In this document: positions 1-19,330 of the stretch, in pieces
How positions within the stretch are numbered: position 1 is the first letter of the stretch
How the letters are laid out: each line of letters opens with the position of its first letter
Assembly (NCBI GenBank): GCA_037975125.1
Contig: CM075853.1
Coordinates: 95,815,043-95,879,042, forward strand
From: Latrodectus hesperus
Lineage: Eukaryota > Arthropoda > Arachnida > Araneae > Theridiidae
Direction: 5' to 3'
DNA length: 64,000 nt
Translations under genes and position numbers: made by a program
Notes under the pieces: generated by a model
The model's database searches: none
What the model saw: only the letters and a program-made list of their open reading frames with translations
What the model was told of the DNA's origin: nothing

Positions 1-6040
<6,040 letters not shown>

Positions 6041-6121
6041 TCAAGCCATGATAATTATACACAAGATCTTTGATATGAAAAAAATTATTTTATATCAAAT
6101 AATTTTTTATATGAAATAATT

Positions 6122-6190
6122 TTCAATGTTCGCTTGATAAATTATTCAATGTTCAATGAAAAACCGATTCATTGTTCGCTTGGTAAATTA
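6122..6190. repeat. Two-copy direct repeat, 23 bp
   Basis: TTCAATGTTCGCTTGATAAA (6122 onwards) recurs as TTCATTGTTCGCTTGGTAAA (6168 onwards), 46 bp apart, each followed by TTA. Confidence 0.8.
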
Positions 6191-6831
6191 AACTGTGAAT
6201 ATTAACAATATTCTGAATTACCGGTTTCCTGCATTATTGTTAATGAACTTAGATATATATATATATTTTTACAAGATATTTTTATGAACTTAGATTTGTT
6301 AAAAATATACCAAATTACATTTTATTCAAAAGTTATCCATAATGATGCTGTAAACAGTTAACTAATTATTAGAATTTACAAACATTAGAATTAACCAACT
6401 GTAAGAATTATATATTTATTTCTTTCATTTTTTTTCACATCATCAATTAGCATTTAGAGTTCTAACAATCCTTTTAAATCAATCAGTATATAAAATTTGT
6501 TTTGCTTTGCATCGCAACTTTTTAATTTAAGAACCCTATTTTCCACTGTAAATGAACTGAAGTTCCCGAATTCATCCTCAGTCTATCATGTATGGTACAT
6601 GCACATGTATGCACACTAGGAAGATTTTACTCAAATGGTTGAAGCTTTTTGAGCCATAGATTCTGATAATTCGATACATGGTCTGACATATACATGGCAA
6701 ACAAAATCCTCGCATCTTAAGAAATGTTTTTTATGGCATCATATTGAAGATACAATTTAAAAAACCATGCAGTAATTCTTTGTGAATTTAAAATAGACGC
6801 ATGGAATACTGCAATCGTCCGATCATCCACG

Positions 6832-6833
<2 letters not shown>

Positions 6834-6897
<64 letters not shown>
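6834..6897. repeat. (AT)n microsatellite, 64 bp
   Basis: An uninterrupted AT dinucleotide tract adjoining the family B SINE copy. Confidence 0.98.
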
Positions 6898-6903
<6 letters not shown>

Positions 6904-6924
6904 TTAGTTTGACACTCAATGGTC

Positions 6925-7085
6925 ATTTTTTACACAAAAAGCCTAATTAAGCCCGAAATTATGGTTTAAAGTGGATTCCGAAACACTACAAAAATTCAAT
7001 CTCAAAGTTGGGTTCGAACTCACAAATTGTTTAATCGAAGGTTATATCGCTAACCGTTCGACTGCCCCGTCAACACCGACTACCC
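6925..7085 (-). mobile_element. SINE-like repeat, family B (best copy)
   Basis: The minus strand carries GGCAGTCGAACGGTTAGCG (box-A-like) and TGAGTTCGAACCCAAC (box B of the GGTTCGANNC type). Then come TTGAGATTGAATTTTTGTAG, TGTTTCGGAATCCAC and TTTAAACCATAATTTCGGG. The same sequence of blocks recurs at 26.8, 36.9 and 54.6 kb. The copy ends close to the (AT)n tract at 6834-6897. Confidence 0.7.
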
Positions 7086-7577
7086 GGATATACACGAAAT
7101 TATAAAAAAAGTGAATAAATCGACTCAGATATGCGTTTTAAATTTTTTCCTCTGTAAATAACATAAACATATTTAATATATAATGATTAATAAAATTATT
7201 CACTTCACTTGTTATAAAGCTTTACATTTACTTTTGAGAAAAGCATTAAAAAATTTTTGTTTCTTTACATTAAGACATTTTTTTAATTAAGAATTCTTAC
7301 TTCTTTTTTTTTTTTTTTTGAATTAGATATTACGGATTACTGAGACTTCATTGTAAATGTTGCTAAGCTAAGTGTAATAGCTAAACTATGAAGAATGTAT
7401 CTGCATGATTCCAACTAATGATCAAATAGGTATAACTCCATCACTTATTAATAGAAGAATATTATTTTGCTCCAAAGAACATAACATTCATTTATACCTT
7501 AAGTGAAAATCGAAATATATAAAACAAAATTCTCTTAGCTAAAATTATTTTAATCGTAATATCCTCCAAGTGAAATA

Positions 7578-7655
7578 GCGTTCCTGGAGATGAGTGGTTA
7601 AGTCTGTGGATTTTCTGGTTGGATTCAACTTCGATATTACAAGGGCTATTTTTGA
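7578..7655 (+). mobile_element. tRNA-like SINE head fragment
   Basis: GAGATGAGTGGTTAAGTCTG resembles box A and CTGGTTGGATTCAACTTC resembles box B, at tRNA-like spacing. No body of either family is evident downstream. Confidence 0.4.
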
Positions 7656-8174
7656 TCCCACACCCATTGAGTGCCCATTATACAAACAGCATCAATTCTA
7701 CTTCTTTCATTTCTTAAAGGCTTAGATGTATCAGAAATGTCTGAGTATTATCAAACAAAAAATAGAACTACCTTGAGAATTATTTGTAAAGTAAAACGGA
7801 AATGTGTTGAAAGAAGCTTTATTATGAAAGAAATATTTGTTGTATTAAGAAATATACTTCTCAACAAAAAGCTACAGCTGAAATAAATTTTGGGAAAATT
7901 TGTGCTATTGATAATGATTTATGAAAAGTTTTAGACACATAGTTTTTTTAAAATTCAATTATTAATTTCTGTATATAGTTCTTCTACAACAGTAAAAAAG
8001 AAAAAGTAAACTGAAAAGGCCCTTTAAGAAATCCAGAATGTTACAATGAATCATAAACTATGGTAACAGTTACATTTTTTTTTTCATTTTACAGAAACAT
8101 TTCCTTATTCGAAGACGGAACAGAAAAGAGGTTTTATTGATTGTTTAATCTTGAGTCGAAAGAAAATGAGGAAA

Positions 8175-8340
8175 AAGAACCTGACCCGCTTTACGACAAG
8201 CAATTGCAACAATCCTACATGACAATTCGCACTTAGAGCACCCCCACGTGTGGTGAGCACCCGGATGAATTGACCTGCAATAAATGTTACTGTTTCGGAA
8301 ATTTTAGGCCTGCTCAGAGCCTCAAAAGGACCTCCTGTGA
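8175..8340. other. GC-richer island with CACGTG palindrome
   Basis: The island is less AT-rich than its surroundings. It holds CACCCCCACGTGTGGTGAGC, in which CCACGTGTGG forms a nearly symmetric E-box. An 83-codon minus-strand frame (8105-8356) covers it but matches no family I know and ends in AT-rich low-complexity residues. It could be a regulatory element or an unrecognised repeat. Confidence 0.35.
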
Positions 8341-8673
8341 ATTGTTCTTGACTCACTTTTTAAGGATAGCAAAAGAATGGCTGCATTCTTCTTTTTTTTC
8401 TCTCTAAGTCTGTCTAAAGAAGCTAAAACTATAAGAGCTAAATATTAAAGATAAAGACAGAGTACAATTCTGAACTATATAATTTCAATTTAGATGATTT
8501 TTGAAACATAAAGTGCAAAACTTCTCGACAAAATTAATCTTAAATATCTGCTTGCTATATTCATTTATAAAATAAACTATTAATTTGACTAATAATATTA
8601 TTTAATAATACTAAGCCATTTTAAGAATTAAGAAGTAGGGTTTATCAGTGATAAAATCTGAAGATAAATACAA

Positions 8674-8977
8674 TATAAAAGTTAAATACCCAAGTCAAAA
8701 GATAATTATCAAAATATAATTTCCATCCAGACGACTTTTGCAAAAAATGAACATATAGTATCACTCAAATTTACAGTTTATGTAGGCTCCAGTTAAATCA
8801 GTTATTGTGAACAAATGTTATCAAAAATTATAAAACTTAAATACCCAAGTCAAAAGATAATATTAAAATATAATTTCCATCAAGACGACTTTTGTAAAAA
8901 ATGAACCTACAATATCACTGAAATCTACAATTTATGTAGGTTCCAGTCAAATCCGTTATTGTGACCAAATGTTATCA
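8674..8977. repeat. Tandem duplication of about 150 bp
   Basis: Copy 1 spans 8674-8823 and copy 2 spans 8829-8977. Both run from TATAAAA-TTAAATACCCAAG to CAAATGTTATCA and differ by scattered substitutions and one single-base indel, roughly nine bases in ten identical. A 5-bp spacer separates them. No coding sense is seen in either copy, and the unit does not resemble SINE families A or B. Confidence 0.9.
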
Positions 8978-8989
8978 TAGAGTGACACA

Positions 8990-11900
8990 CAAGTTATAAA
9001 TTAAACTATATAAACTATGTGATCAAAACTACTATCTTATTAAATTCCTTCATAATTAAAAATAAATGCAAAAGATAAGTAATTATAAAAAACTTGTATG
9101 TAGTTTCAATGGTGAATATTTTTTAATCCTTAGGTACTAAAGAGCAAATTTACTTATGATTAATGAATACTTACTTCTTATAGCTCCTTTATAAATACAT
9201 TGAAAATGCCATTGTAGAAAATGTGACGTTTGGGAATTTAAAACTTTCTAAATTATAATAATTTAATATAAGCGTCAAGTGATTTACAAGTATTTTAATG
9301 GTGTCACTTCTAAAATTTTCTCTCTATTTGAAAATCAAAAAGTTATTCAGATTCAAGAAGTACATTCATTAATTCTACATTCATATTTGTTATTATCATG
9401 AATTTTAAAATATTTTCAAACGCGCAATCTAAATCCTGGAATAGAAACATTTGGTGGTTTATGTGTCCAAAAGGTAGAAGAACACTTGCTCCAACCAGCA
9501 ATCTCTTTAATGTCCTACACATGTTAAATATTCCATAGGTGTAATATCTTTCCGCCAATGTTTGTTGGAGAGGAGGACATCAGTTTAAGTGTAACCTCGT
9601 AACACATGACCAGGACTCGAAATGACAAAGTGATTGGCTGTGTTTTGTGACTTTAATCAGCAGAAATAGATTGCCGGAAGTTTTTAATAAATTAATCCTG
9701 ATTTTAAATAATAAAAACATTTTTAGAATAATTTCTTAAGATTAAAGTTCATTTTCTGTACAATTTTGAAAATGAGTCGGTATATTCATAAGAGAAGTTG
9801 GAAATTTCCCTTTTTTAAAACAGTTCCTATTAATTTTAGACTTATTTAAGTTTAGCTTTTAAAATTCTCAGTTATAGCCTGTTTAATCACAATTCTTTGT
9901 CTATGAAATTATAACGTTGGTAGCAACTATAGTTAATTTTGCTGATTTATTAAAATTATCAAGTTTAAATTTTAACTTTATAAATACTCTAAATACTATT
10001 TTTACTTATTTTTTATTGTTTTGATATATGGTTCCTTAAAGGGCAAGAAATAAAAATCTTTTGTAATTTAAGAATTCTTCAGTTTTTAACAAATTGCAAC
10101 GTTAGTACTATTACTCACACGAATAGCTAAGAAAAGTTTGATGGAAAAAATAAAATCAACAATTATTAAAGACTGCAATAAAAATCAAATAAAAAGTTTA
10201 GCTAAATGCTTTTAAATTTGAATTTCATCACTAAGAACATACTTCTGGATATTATTAATTGCAGAACAACATAATTTCCTAAATGTTCAGTGCATATTTA
10301 TTTTAATGAAAATCTTTTCGTACATGATAAAACGTATTTACGAATTCTAAGGGAGCAGACTTAGAAAAAAATATAAGAGAATAAAAGTCATGTATAGAAT
10401 ATAAAGTCATACAACAAACAAGAAACAGAAAATGCGTCATCGTATATAGACAAAAATACCAGCAAATAGTATTTTTTTTCTAAATAGCAGCATATTATCT
10501 TTCACTGCGGAAATATCATATGGAATTAATGCTTCAACGGGCTCACCATAACTTATTGGAAAGATTTCATTCTTTGAAGAGAATGATTCTAGATTTGTCT
10601 TAGCCCCTGATGTACAGCAGAATAGAACATTGTATTTCTGTTTTCTGCATGAACTTCTGGCAAGGTGGGTGCTTGTGAGTTTTCCAAGTTTTTACTTTAT
10701 AATAAGTAAATATAGTCCACCGATCCATAGAAAATTCTGCTGGAAGGTAAAATATGTCAGGTGTGAAATTGTCTTGCAACACAAGTCTTCAGTTTTATAC
10801 CTCATTTTCATTTTCCTTCGTCGTAGTGGCCATGGGTATTGAAATTAAGATTTAAATTTATGAAAAAGAAAAATGTTATTGTTGAAAGAAACTTTAAACG
10901 TGATTCTCAATTTATTTTCTTTTAGTTTTATTATTTTAACTTATTTATATTTTGTGGTCTGTAATCATTTTTATTTAATAAATGTTTGAAATTATTTTTG
11001 GTAATATATTTATACCGGCTTCAGATGTGCTTAAGCTATTAGTAGAACAGTTATAATAGTAGTTAAATTTGGAATGCAAAATATAAAATCATTTTAATAT
11101 ATAAAATAATTTTCAAAAAAATTAATTTTAGAATACACAATCATTATAGAGATAAGTTGCTGTTGCACCACCATTCTTTCCCGTAAAAATCATATTGAAA
11201 TTCGCACAAGTGCTGAAACTTCTCCATTTTATAGTAATTACAATTTATTTGCTGTTTCAAATATTTTAATATTCTGTCTCAATTATATTTAACATCAAAA
11301 ACATATGTACATAAGTAATAAAATATGGAAAATTAGTAAGAAAATATTTAGAGAAATAATTTAATGCTTGAGATATATATAAATTTTCTATTCATTTTTA
11401 TATCCTTATAATTTCTGCTGAGACTTCTTTTTCCAATTAGTCGAGCTGGTAACTTAGTACCAAAGACTCAATTCTCTTGTTCAAAAGGTAAACATTAATT
11501 TAAATCGTAAACACTATCACATGAAGCATTATGTGTTTAAAGCTCTCCAAAAGTGAAAAACCAATTTTCTATTCTAAACGAAATTTGTTCAATTTGATTT
11601 GTTTTTAATACATATTGTTATGAGAAATTTACTGTATAATTTCATTCTCAAAATCACGTGACATGAGCATTCACTGAGAAAAATTACATGAAAGAAATAG
11701 CAAATGCTGGCAATGCTCTTATATTAAAACAATATCATTGTTTGTCATATGGTATAAGTCACGTGCAGTATATTATCTTCTTTTGTGATAATTTAATTAT
11801 TAGAAGTTAAAAAATGGAGTAAAATAAAACTACAAAATGTTATCTCCCACAATTTTTAAAATGAGCCAATGTCTAAATGGTTAATGGTCTCTTTATTTTA

Positions 11901-13059
11901 ATAGTTTCTGAATTTAATTCCTGTTATGATCACGCATGTTTGCAGAAAATTTGGATTAAATTTTAATGCATAAATATCTGTCACATTAGGCATAGAGTAA
12001 AAAAATGATCCCAGAATGGTAAATGCATCAGCCAAACTCCTAAAAGTTTTAATTATATTTGTTCCCTGGCGCAAATTTAAAAAAAATCTTTTCCCGAATC
12101 AAGGCAAGGTATCATTTCTTCGTGAATTTGAAAATTATATTAAGAATGAAAAACTTTAAAATGCAATGTTTGATTTAAAACAAAAAATTAATTGTGTTAT
12201 AAAAAAATCACATATCTACAAATACCTTTAACTGAAAAAAATCTCTTTCTCTATCTATCTATATGTATAGCTTCTTAAATTTCATCAAGTAAGTAGTTAT
12301 AATAGTAATTAAGAATTTATTTTGAGAAAGCTACTTTTAAAAAATAACTTAGTTTTAAATCTATCAAATAAACAAGGAAACAAACTATTAAATAAATCAA
12401 ATAAACGAGGAAAAATTAAAAATTTCGTTAGATACGTTGGAATATTTTCAATTAGAAAAAAAGAAAAGTTAGTGTGAAATAATTTGATTTCTTTCAAGTT
12501 CAGTTATATTAAAGATTTTTTATAAAATTCATTTTTTCCGGATTATTTTCTTTAGATATTTATCAAAACTTTATTTTCAAAGCAATAGTTTGTTTCTTAG
12601 CAGCACTTGAAAGAAATTTTGTAGACGTAATTAATTTTCTATAGATGACATTCAGAGGAACGTAATTTACTTTCAGCTATCATTGATGTTATTTGCAAAT
12701 GACCAGATTTACGCCAAACTGTATGAACAAACAACAGAGATTATTATTATATTTTCCCTTGACTAGTCTTAAGTCATGATGAATTCAAATAATATCACAT
12801 CAAAAATCACTGATTATTCTGTTTCCAAGGAATTATTTATTATTCAAACTTCCAATTCCTTCAAAACACGTCATTTAACTGAAATTGATTTCTTAGGCAG
12901 ACAAGATGCTAAACGATTTATCGATTTACCAGATTGAAACTCTCCTTCTCCATTTTATCAAACAATAACATAGTCACAATGGAATTTTTTCCACGTAGCA
13001 AATGCGTTTGGTAAAAATTCTGCGAAGCTAATTCGTTTTACCAAACATTTGGACGATAA
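8990..13059. other. Gene-free stretch with one SINE copy
   Basis: It holds the family A copy at 10570-10760 and a very weak tRNA-like string near 11870-11935 (TGTCTAAATGGTTAATGG). Otherwise it is AT-rich sequence with only chance frames. Confidence 0.65.
10570..10760 (+). mobile_element. SINE-like repeat, family A (copy 1)
   Basis: The segment shares, in order, the pieces GTCTTAGCCCCTGATG, TTTCTGTTTTCTGCATG, AGGTGGGTGCTTGTGAG, TTTTCCAAGTTT and a tail resembling AATATAGTCCACCGATCCAT with the other family A copies in this window. The 5' part includes a degenerate tRNA-like box B. The two short open frames over it (10600-10842) are a by-product of the repeat. Confidence 0.7.
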
Positions 13060-13263
13060 AAAAGAAACGCTGATACCACAAACCTATCATTTTCCAGCTC
13101 TCGGCCACAAAGCCTCTCACATTATCCGCCAATGGTCACCCTTCCTAGCCAACTTTGGCACACTTCTTCTATCGATCCTTATGCTTTGCTAATGCAACAA
13201 TATCGGAACCTACAATCGCAAACCTTTCCACGTGAATCCACCTGGGTCCTTCCAACTCTGTAA
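13060..13263 (+). other. Open frame in a GC-richer island, possible exon, unrecognised
   Basis: A stop-free frame of 67 codons, with no ATG at its start, ends at TAA 13261-13263. Inside is CTATCATTTTCCAG (ending at 13097), which resembles a 3' splice site. Downstream of it the frame encodes a non-repetitive peptide including SSIDPYALLMQQYRNLQSQ and FPRESTWVLPTL. The island also holds GCCAATGG and CACGTG. No protein family was recognised, and a frame of this length is expected by chance here. It may equally be non-coding regulatory DNA. Confidence 0.25.
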
Positions 13264-16200
13264 TCATCGGTAATGTGCATTTGCACCTCTTTCTACCCCC
13301 ACTTCAAGAGGGCTCAATTAGTCGTCGATTTTTTTTTTTTCTACTTCAGAATTGAAACTTGTGAGAACGCTTTGAAGTCCACGGATAAAGAAGAAAAGAT
13401 AAAAAAGGAAAAATTCGGAATTCTAAAAGTAATGCGGGGGTATAAAATGTCAAGATGTTAATGGGCTTGACCTTAATGGGAAAGGGGAAAATAGTAATGT
13501 TCTCTATCACAGATATTACAAGTTAAGCGAACATAATTTCATGTTTTTCCTTGCTTATTCACTATTTCTTTTGGATTTTCTTTTTAAACTTTCACCGCTT
13601 AAAGGAAATATAACTCACGTGAGCTGAACCTTTCAGAGAACAGCGAAACATTGGTGAAAATTATACATTTTTAGGTTAAAATAACTTCAGCTTTTATTTT
13701 TATTTTAATAAAATTTTGAGAGAGCATCACAAAATAAAACTTCATTTTTAATTTCACACTGCATTCCTCAGACTATTTAAAGCAGTCCCATGAAAAATTT
13801 TTTATTAAAAAAACTTGTCGAATGAGTTTATTTCATTTATATTTCACTTCATTGATGTAAAAAATAATATATTCTTCCATACTTATCAACAATAACCCTT
13901 ACGAATACATAGGTTATTAATAAAGAATTTACCAATCAAATAGACTTGATGATGCGAAATGTATTGCCTAGCAGCCTTCTGCCATTACTAGGCACTTGAA
14001 TATCCATCACATCTTTGCCTTCTGGACAGACTTTTCACTGATAATGGATATATTCACTTGCCGCTAGAAAAAAGCCAAAAAACTTTTATATATTTACCCA
14101 AATCATGTGCAGAGAACAGAAATGCTACAACCATCCACCGTTGTTCAACAATAACTGGGTTCGAAACCGAGATTTTTTACACCAAAGTTCCTACCACACA
14201 TCTCACAGTCTGTTTCAGACATATATTTAGTTCTAAAGAAGAATAACGCAAAACAATTGTGACGAAGTTAATTCATTTAATCTTTCCGTTATAATGTCAT
14301 ACATATAAAAGGTAGCCTTTGAAGTTTTGTTTCATTCCTTTAATATTACAAAACCAATAACTACTGTCATGAAAATGATGTTGAAGTATAAGAAAGTGAT
14401 TATGGACAACAAAATCAGGCGGCTTGCAATGCTTCTAACCTTGAAATTTATTCTATGGTTCATGAAAAAATTTACGTAATTAAAATTTGACAATAAATGA
14501 TGTTTTAAATTATTGAATAGATTATAGATTTTACAATATAGTTGGCTATGTTATTACAATACATTTCCTACAGCACATTTTGGCCAATCGAATCCACTAA
14601 ACTACCAACAGCCAGCTGCCTTTCCATTTCATCTCTATCTTGATTTGTAATATATTAGAGGAAAATTAGATCCTGTGAAAATTTTGATTAGCATAGAGAT
14701 AAGAGCTTAAGTCTTCCACTTAGTTTGTTATCGAATCTGATACCTTCCACATGAGAGTAAATTCTTCTGAAGTATAATGCTTTTAAAATTTACTAAAGGT
14801 ATGTTAGCATATCCTAACATAAGGCAACTGCCAATATGTAAGAAACTGAAACACTTTAGTGAAATAGACTTTAGAGCGATTAACTTTCTTGTAGTCTTTA
14901 GTGAAGAAACAGTGGAAGGTTCAACGATGAGGTTTAACATGATAATTACTGTATTATAAATGAATTAACTATTATTTGATATTAAACATGATAAACTCTT
15001 TTTTTACCCTACTACGCAAAATTTTTACCCTAAGTTTATCATAATGAAAACTACAAAAGTTTCATAATTAAATTTTGAATTATTAGCATTCGCTTTAAAA
15101 ACTTAATTCAACATAATCATAAAAAACATCAGAAATGCTTTCAATTTATTTTAATAGACTTCACGAATAATGACATTTGTGTCCTAATTTGAATAAAGGA
15201 ATTTTGTATTAAATAATAATAAAAAAAGAATGCTTTAAATTCAATAATAAAATTCATATAAATATGCCTAAAAGCAAATTTTATTATATGGCTAATTTCT
15301 ATTTACTCAAATAATTTTATTGAGTTGTACAACAATTATATATTACAATATTATATACAACAATTATGTAATTAGATATCTCCAGAAAAAGGTAAAGAAA
15401 GGATTAAATTTTATAGGATATAGATAGCACGCAGTTTTTGCATTCTTTGAATCCAATTTAAAGCAGGAAATGCAGATAGTATCATTCTTGAACATTTGTA
15501 TGCAGAAACGATTATTATATATAAATAAAAAGTTGTGGAAATAATAATATCAGAAAATCTTGTGTTGCCCCCTGATACATACATATATGTATGTATGTAT
15601 ATAATTTAGTGATTCGAATAATGTTGATCATAAATTATTACTGCGTCAACCTAGAACATACGATATGTTTCTGCATACAGATAAAATAACATGTTTTGGG
15701 TCAACGGAAACCAAAAGCATTTTTTTTATTTTGTATCATAGAAGCTGAACCCGGAAAAGCCCCACACCAATATGTTTTCACTGAGTTAAAAATAAAGGTC
15801 AGCAAAATTTTCTTTTAAAAACTTTAAGTTACTCTTTTTAAAAAACCCTATTTTTTAGCGATATTCAGCACAGCAATTTTTTCTTGGCTCAAGATTTTTA
15901 AGCGCCTGAAAGAGCCAAACTATTATTTCTCGTGTGATCTGAATTAGGACGATTAAGGTTACCTAAAGATAGCATCACAAAGAAACAGACAATTATTTTT
16001 AAGTGAGAAATGAGAAAAAAAACAATGGAAACTTTTGTTGAAAGAATTGATAGAAAAAGACACCAATTTACAGCAACAGAAATTGCTACATTTGATTCGT
16101 TTCGCAATTTCGCCAAATATCCTTTTTGTCAAGAAGACCGTTACGGATGATCAATTGCCCTAAGAAAATGACAAACATTGTTTTCGAAGCACCTTATAAA

Positions 16201-16314
16201 GGAAGTTCTTTTCTCCTTCAAATTACTGGATAAACACAAAAAATTCGTTTAGCCTAATTTTCAAAATTGATACCGTAGTGAATTAAGTCTTTGGCAGAAA
16301 ATAATTATTGGACT

Positions 16315-16334
16315 TCTCTCTCTCTCTCTCTCTC
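16315..16334. repeat. (CT)n microsatellite
   Basis: A short uninterrupted CT tract of 20 bp. Confidence 0.95.
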
Positions 16335-17161
16335 ATCGCGTGGAAATACTGATTTTCTTTAAATAGTGGCAAAATCATTTGGTTCTACTCAAGGTTATGA
16401 TTTTTTTTTTGGTTACTTTTCTCGGTTATTGATTACTGTTTTTATGGGTCCTTTTCTTTGCCTTTATTTACTTATCTAATAAAGCACAAGCTACAGGAGT
16501 TATGATTTTTTTACAGGAATGGGATAGAAATTCAAAAGTAAAATGTAGAAAATATACACTAAAAGAAGTTTTAGGTTAATTTACTTATAATTTTAATAGA
16601 GTAACCTGATGAAACTATAGTATGAGAGAGTTTAATTATTAAATAATTAATAGAGATGTATCAAAATAAATCATGAGAATATTCTTGAAAACTATTAATT
16701 CAAAATCAAGTCAGCTTTATCAATATGTTCATTATTGTTTTAAAAAAAGGCAAAATTAATCTGCATCTATGCATACTATAATATGTGCTTTATATACGTT
16801 ATACTATAAACAATTATGTAAAAGTATATTGTAATAATAGACATATTTTCTTCTACAAACATATTAGGAAAAATATATATTCATATACTAAGTACATGAA
16901 CATGCATGACTTACATCATTATTATTTATAGGATATATTTCAAAAGCTTTTAACATTTTTCCCATAAAATAATCAAATAAACAAAATAATAGAAACAAAA
17001 ATTGAAATAAAGAAATTTTGTCAGCAGCACTCAAAAAAAAAAAAACAGTTAATTAACAATGAAATTTTTCATCAACTTAACAATCTAAGTATATTGTAAG
17101 AATAATTAAGCATTTAAAGAAGCTTGAATTTTCTCGTAAATCTTTCAGTAAAACTTGAAGA

Positions 17162-17198
17162 GATTCATATTTAATTTCTAAGAAATTAAATATGAATC
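17162..17198. repeat. Perfect 18-bp palindrome with 1-base centre
   Basis: GATTCATATTTAATTTCT (17162-17179) is followed by a single A and its exact reverse complement (17181-17198). Confidence 0.95.
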
Positions 17199-18057
17199 AA
17201 AATTTACTTATTAAAAATAATTTTTCTTGTGTTCAAATTTTTCTTTATATATGACCTTAAAATTTAAAAATAAATTTCACAATTTTTATATAAGACTTTT
17301 AAATATGCCGAAAATGGAAGAATAAAACAATAGTTCTGAATGTTATCATTTCTGTAACTGAATTTGTGATGAAAGAATTATGCTTAATTAATATTCTATT
17401 TGTATTGAAATATTTTTTGTGAGCATTGGATGGATAGTAAAATTTTATATAAAAAAAATGTAGGCAATGTTTCAATCATATACATGATTAATTTTTAATG
17501 CAAAACATTTTCACTATACATCGCATTAATTGTATTCTATTTCAAATTTTTTTAAAAATATTCAATACATATTTTCCGTTAAAAATTTGGTATATAATTT
17601 CAATTTCAAAATATATTTCTATAATTAAATATATAATTTATATTAAAAGTTTGAAATTAATCATAAAAAAATTGTAGAAATAATTTGTGAAAAATTGAAA
17701 TAATGTTTTATAATATTGTATCAATTATGTAACAAAATATATGAAAAATAAAATTATATTACACCATTGTATTTCTTTCAATAAAATTTAAAACATTGCT
17801 TGAAAAAGTTATTTTTATATTCTTTTTAAATGAATCATTCAATTATTACTGTCATATATAATCTTTAGAGCATTTTTATTTAGCAATAATTTCGAATTAT
17901 TAGTTTTTACTAAGTAATATTTAGATCAATGACCATTGTCATTTAAAAATACTTAATTCTACGAATATTTTATTCAAGCAAATATTTTATTTGTTGGTAA
18001 AATGTTAAAATCGTTTTCTCCATAGTATTTGCAAATAATTTTTTTTTCAGCCATACA

Positions 18058-18060
<3 letters not shown>

Positions 18061-18138
<78 letters not shown>
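18061..18138. repeat. (TA)n microsatellite, 78 bp
   Basis: An uninterrupted TA tract in otherwise featureless AT-rich sequence. Confidence 0.98.
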
Positions 18139-18143
<5 letters not shown>

Positions 18144-19170
18144 CCACATTTTAGAAAAAAGATAAAAAATATGGTGTTATTTTAGATTTAGATTTACCGA
18201 CTTAAAATATCCGGTACAAATTAAAAAAATTTCGAGTTTCACTTCCGATAAAACTCAATTAATTTATCATGTGTTTTACAATGTTATTAAAAAACTTATA
18301 TTTTTGTACCAAAAGTAATCCTAAAATTATTCGGGAACAATATTTAGTCTATAGTCAGATAAATACATCACAATATATCTCCTTATACAATTAGGTTGGT
18401 TTTAATAATCAAAAGGAAATATTAAAGTTAAACATTATTACTAACATTTGCACGAGAGATTGTTTTTCAGAATATATATACTTTCTGCCAAAACTTCGAC
18501 AGCAAACAGATACACATTCACAAATTAATTCCTTAAAATAAAAATATTTAAGAACAGCAAATACTGTGGCGTGAATGAGCAAAGTAAAAACGGTAGTTTA
18601 ACGCTTTTGGCTTTAGAAGAATCGTTAAATATTTGTTTTTTATCTTCGAAAAATCTGCAAATGAGTCAGCGGAAAAGTTATTGAACTAAATCTATAGGAG
18701 CAAAACTATTAAAATTAGAAAAACATTTTGCCTTTTTAAATAAAGAGAATAAATTTCGCTTTCAAGCCTTTAAAAACAGGTTATTTTAAATATAATGCAA
18801 TAGAAGTTAGCGGCTCATATTTATGAAGGAAATAATAAGCAAAGAAAGGGGGAAGAATTTTAATAAATTCAATTTTACTTTTCTGCATTAATATAAATAA
18901 ACAAATCTAGGAAATTATCGATAAAATAATATATTTGATAATAAAACACTTCATCCATTTTCAAATGATTTTCAATCTAAATTTAAACTCATTTTTATAA
19001 ACACAGATAATTTGTTTAATAAATCTCACTGTTTTGAAAATCAAGAATAATATTGCAAGATATATTATTTTATTTGATACATAATCAACAAGTCTTTAAA
19101 ATTGTTAGAGTGATACATAATTAAATTAATTTTTAATACTCTTATTAATATTTCTGCAAAATTTGGATTA

Positions 19171-19192
19171 ATATATATAGATAGATAGATAA

Positions 19193-19266
<74 letters not shown>

Positions 19267-19330
19267 TACATAAATAGATAGATAGATATATATAGATATA
19301 TATATGGATAGATAGATAGAAGATTGATAG
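19171..19330. repeat. GATA tetranucleotide array with AT interruptions
   Basis: The core (TAGA)n runs from about 19178 to 19266, followed by shorter GATA blocks broken by AT runs. A 111-residue minus-strand frame rich in Ser-Ile-Tyr-Leu (19145-19480) is an artefact of this array. Confidence 0.97.

Larger units (their letters stand above)
13480..18060. other. Gene-free stretch
   Basis: It contains only the CT tract at 16315 and the palindrome at 17162. Short frames (14058-14246, 14728-14959, 15898-16116) show no domains. Confidence 0.65.

Noticed and set aside
6990..7085. A functional tRNA gene on the minus strand
   Set aside because: Boxes A and B are present but no acceptor or anticodon stem pairs properly, and the downstream body recurs elsewhere, so it is a SINE.
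13965..13994. TGCCTAG...CTAGGCA small hairpin
   Set aside because: A 7-bp stem with a 16-base loop is common by chance.
18391..18420. mariner-like end (TTAGGTTGG)
   Set aside because: Only about nine bases match, with no partner end and no transposase nearby.
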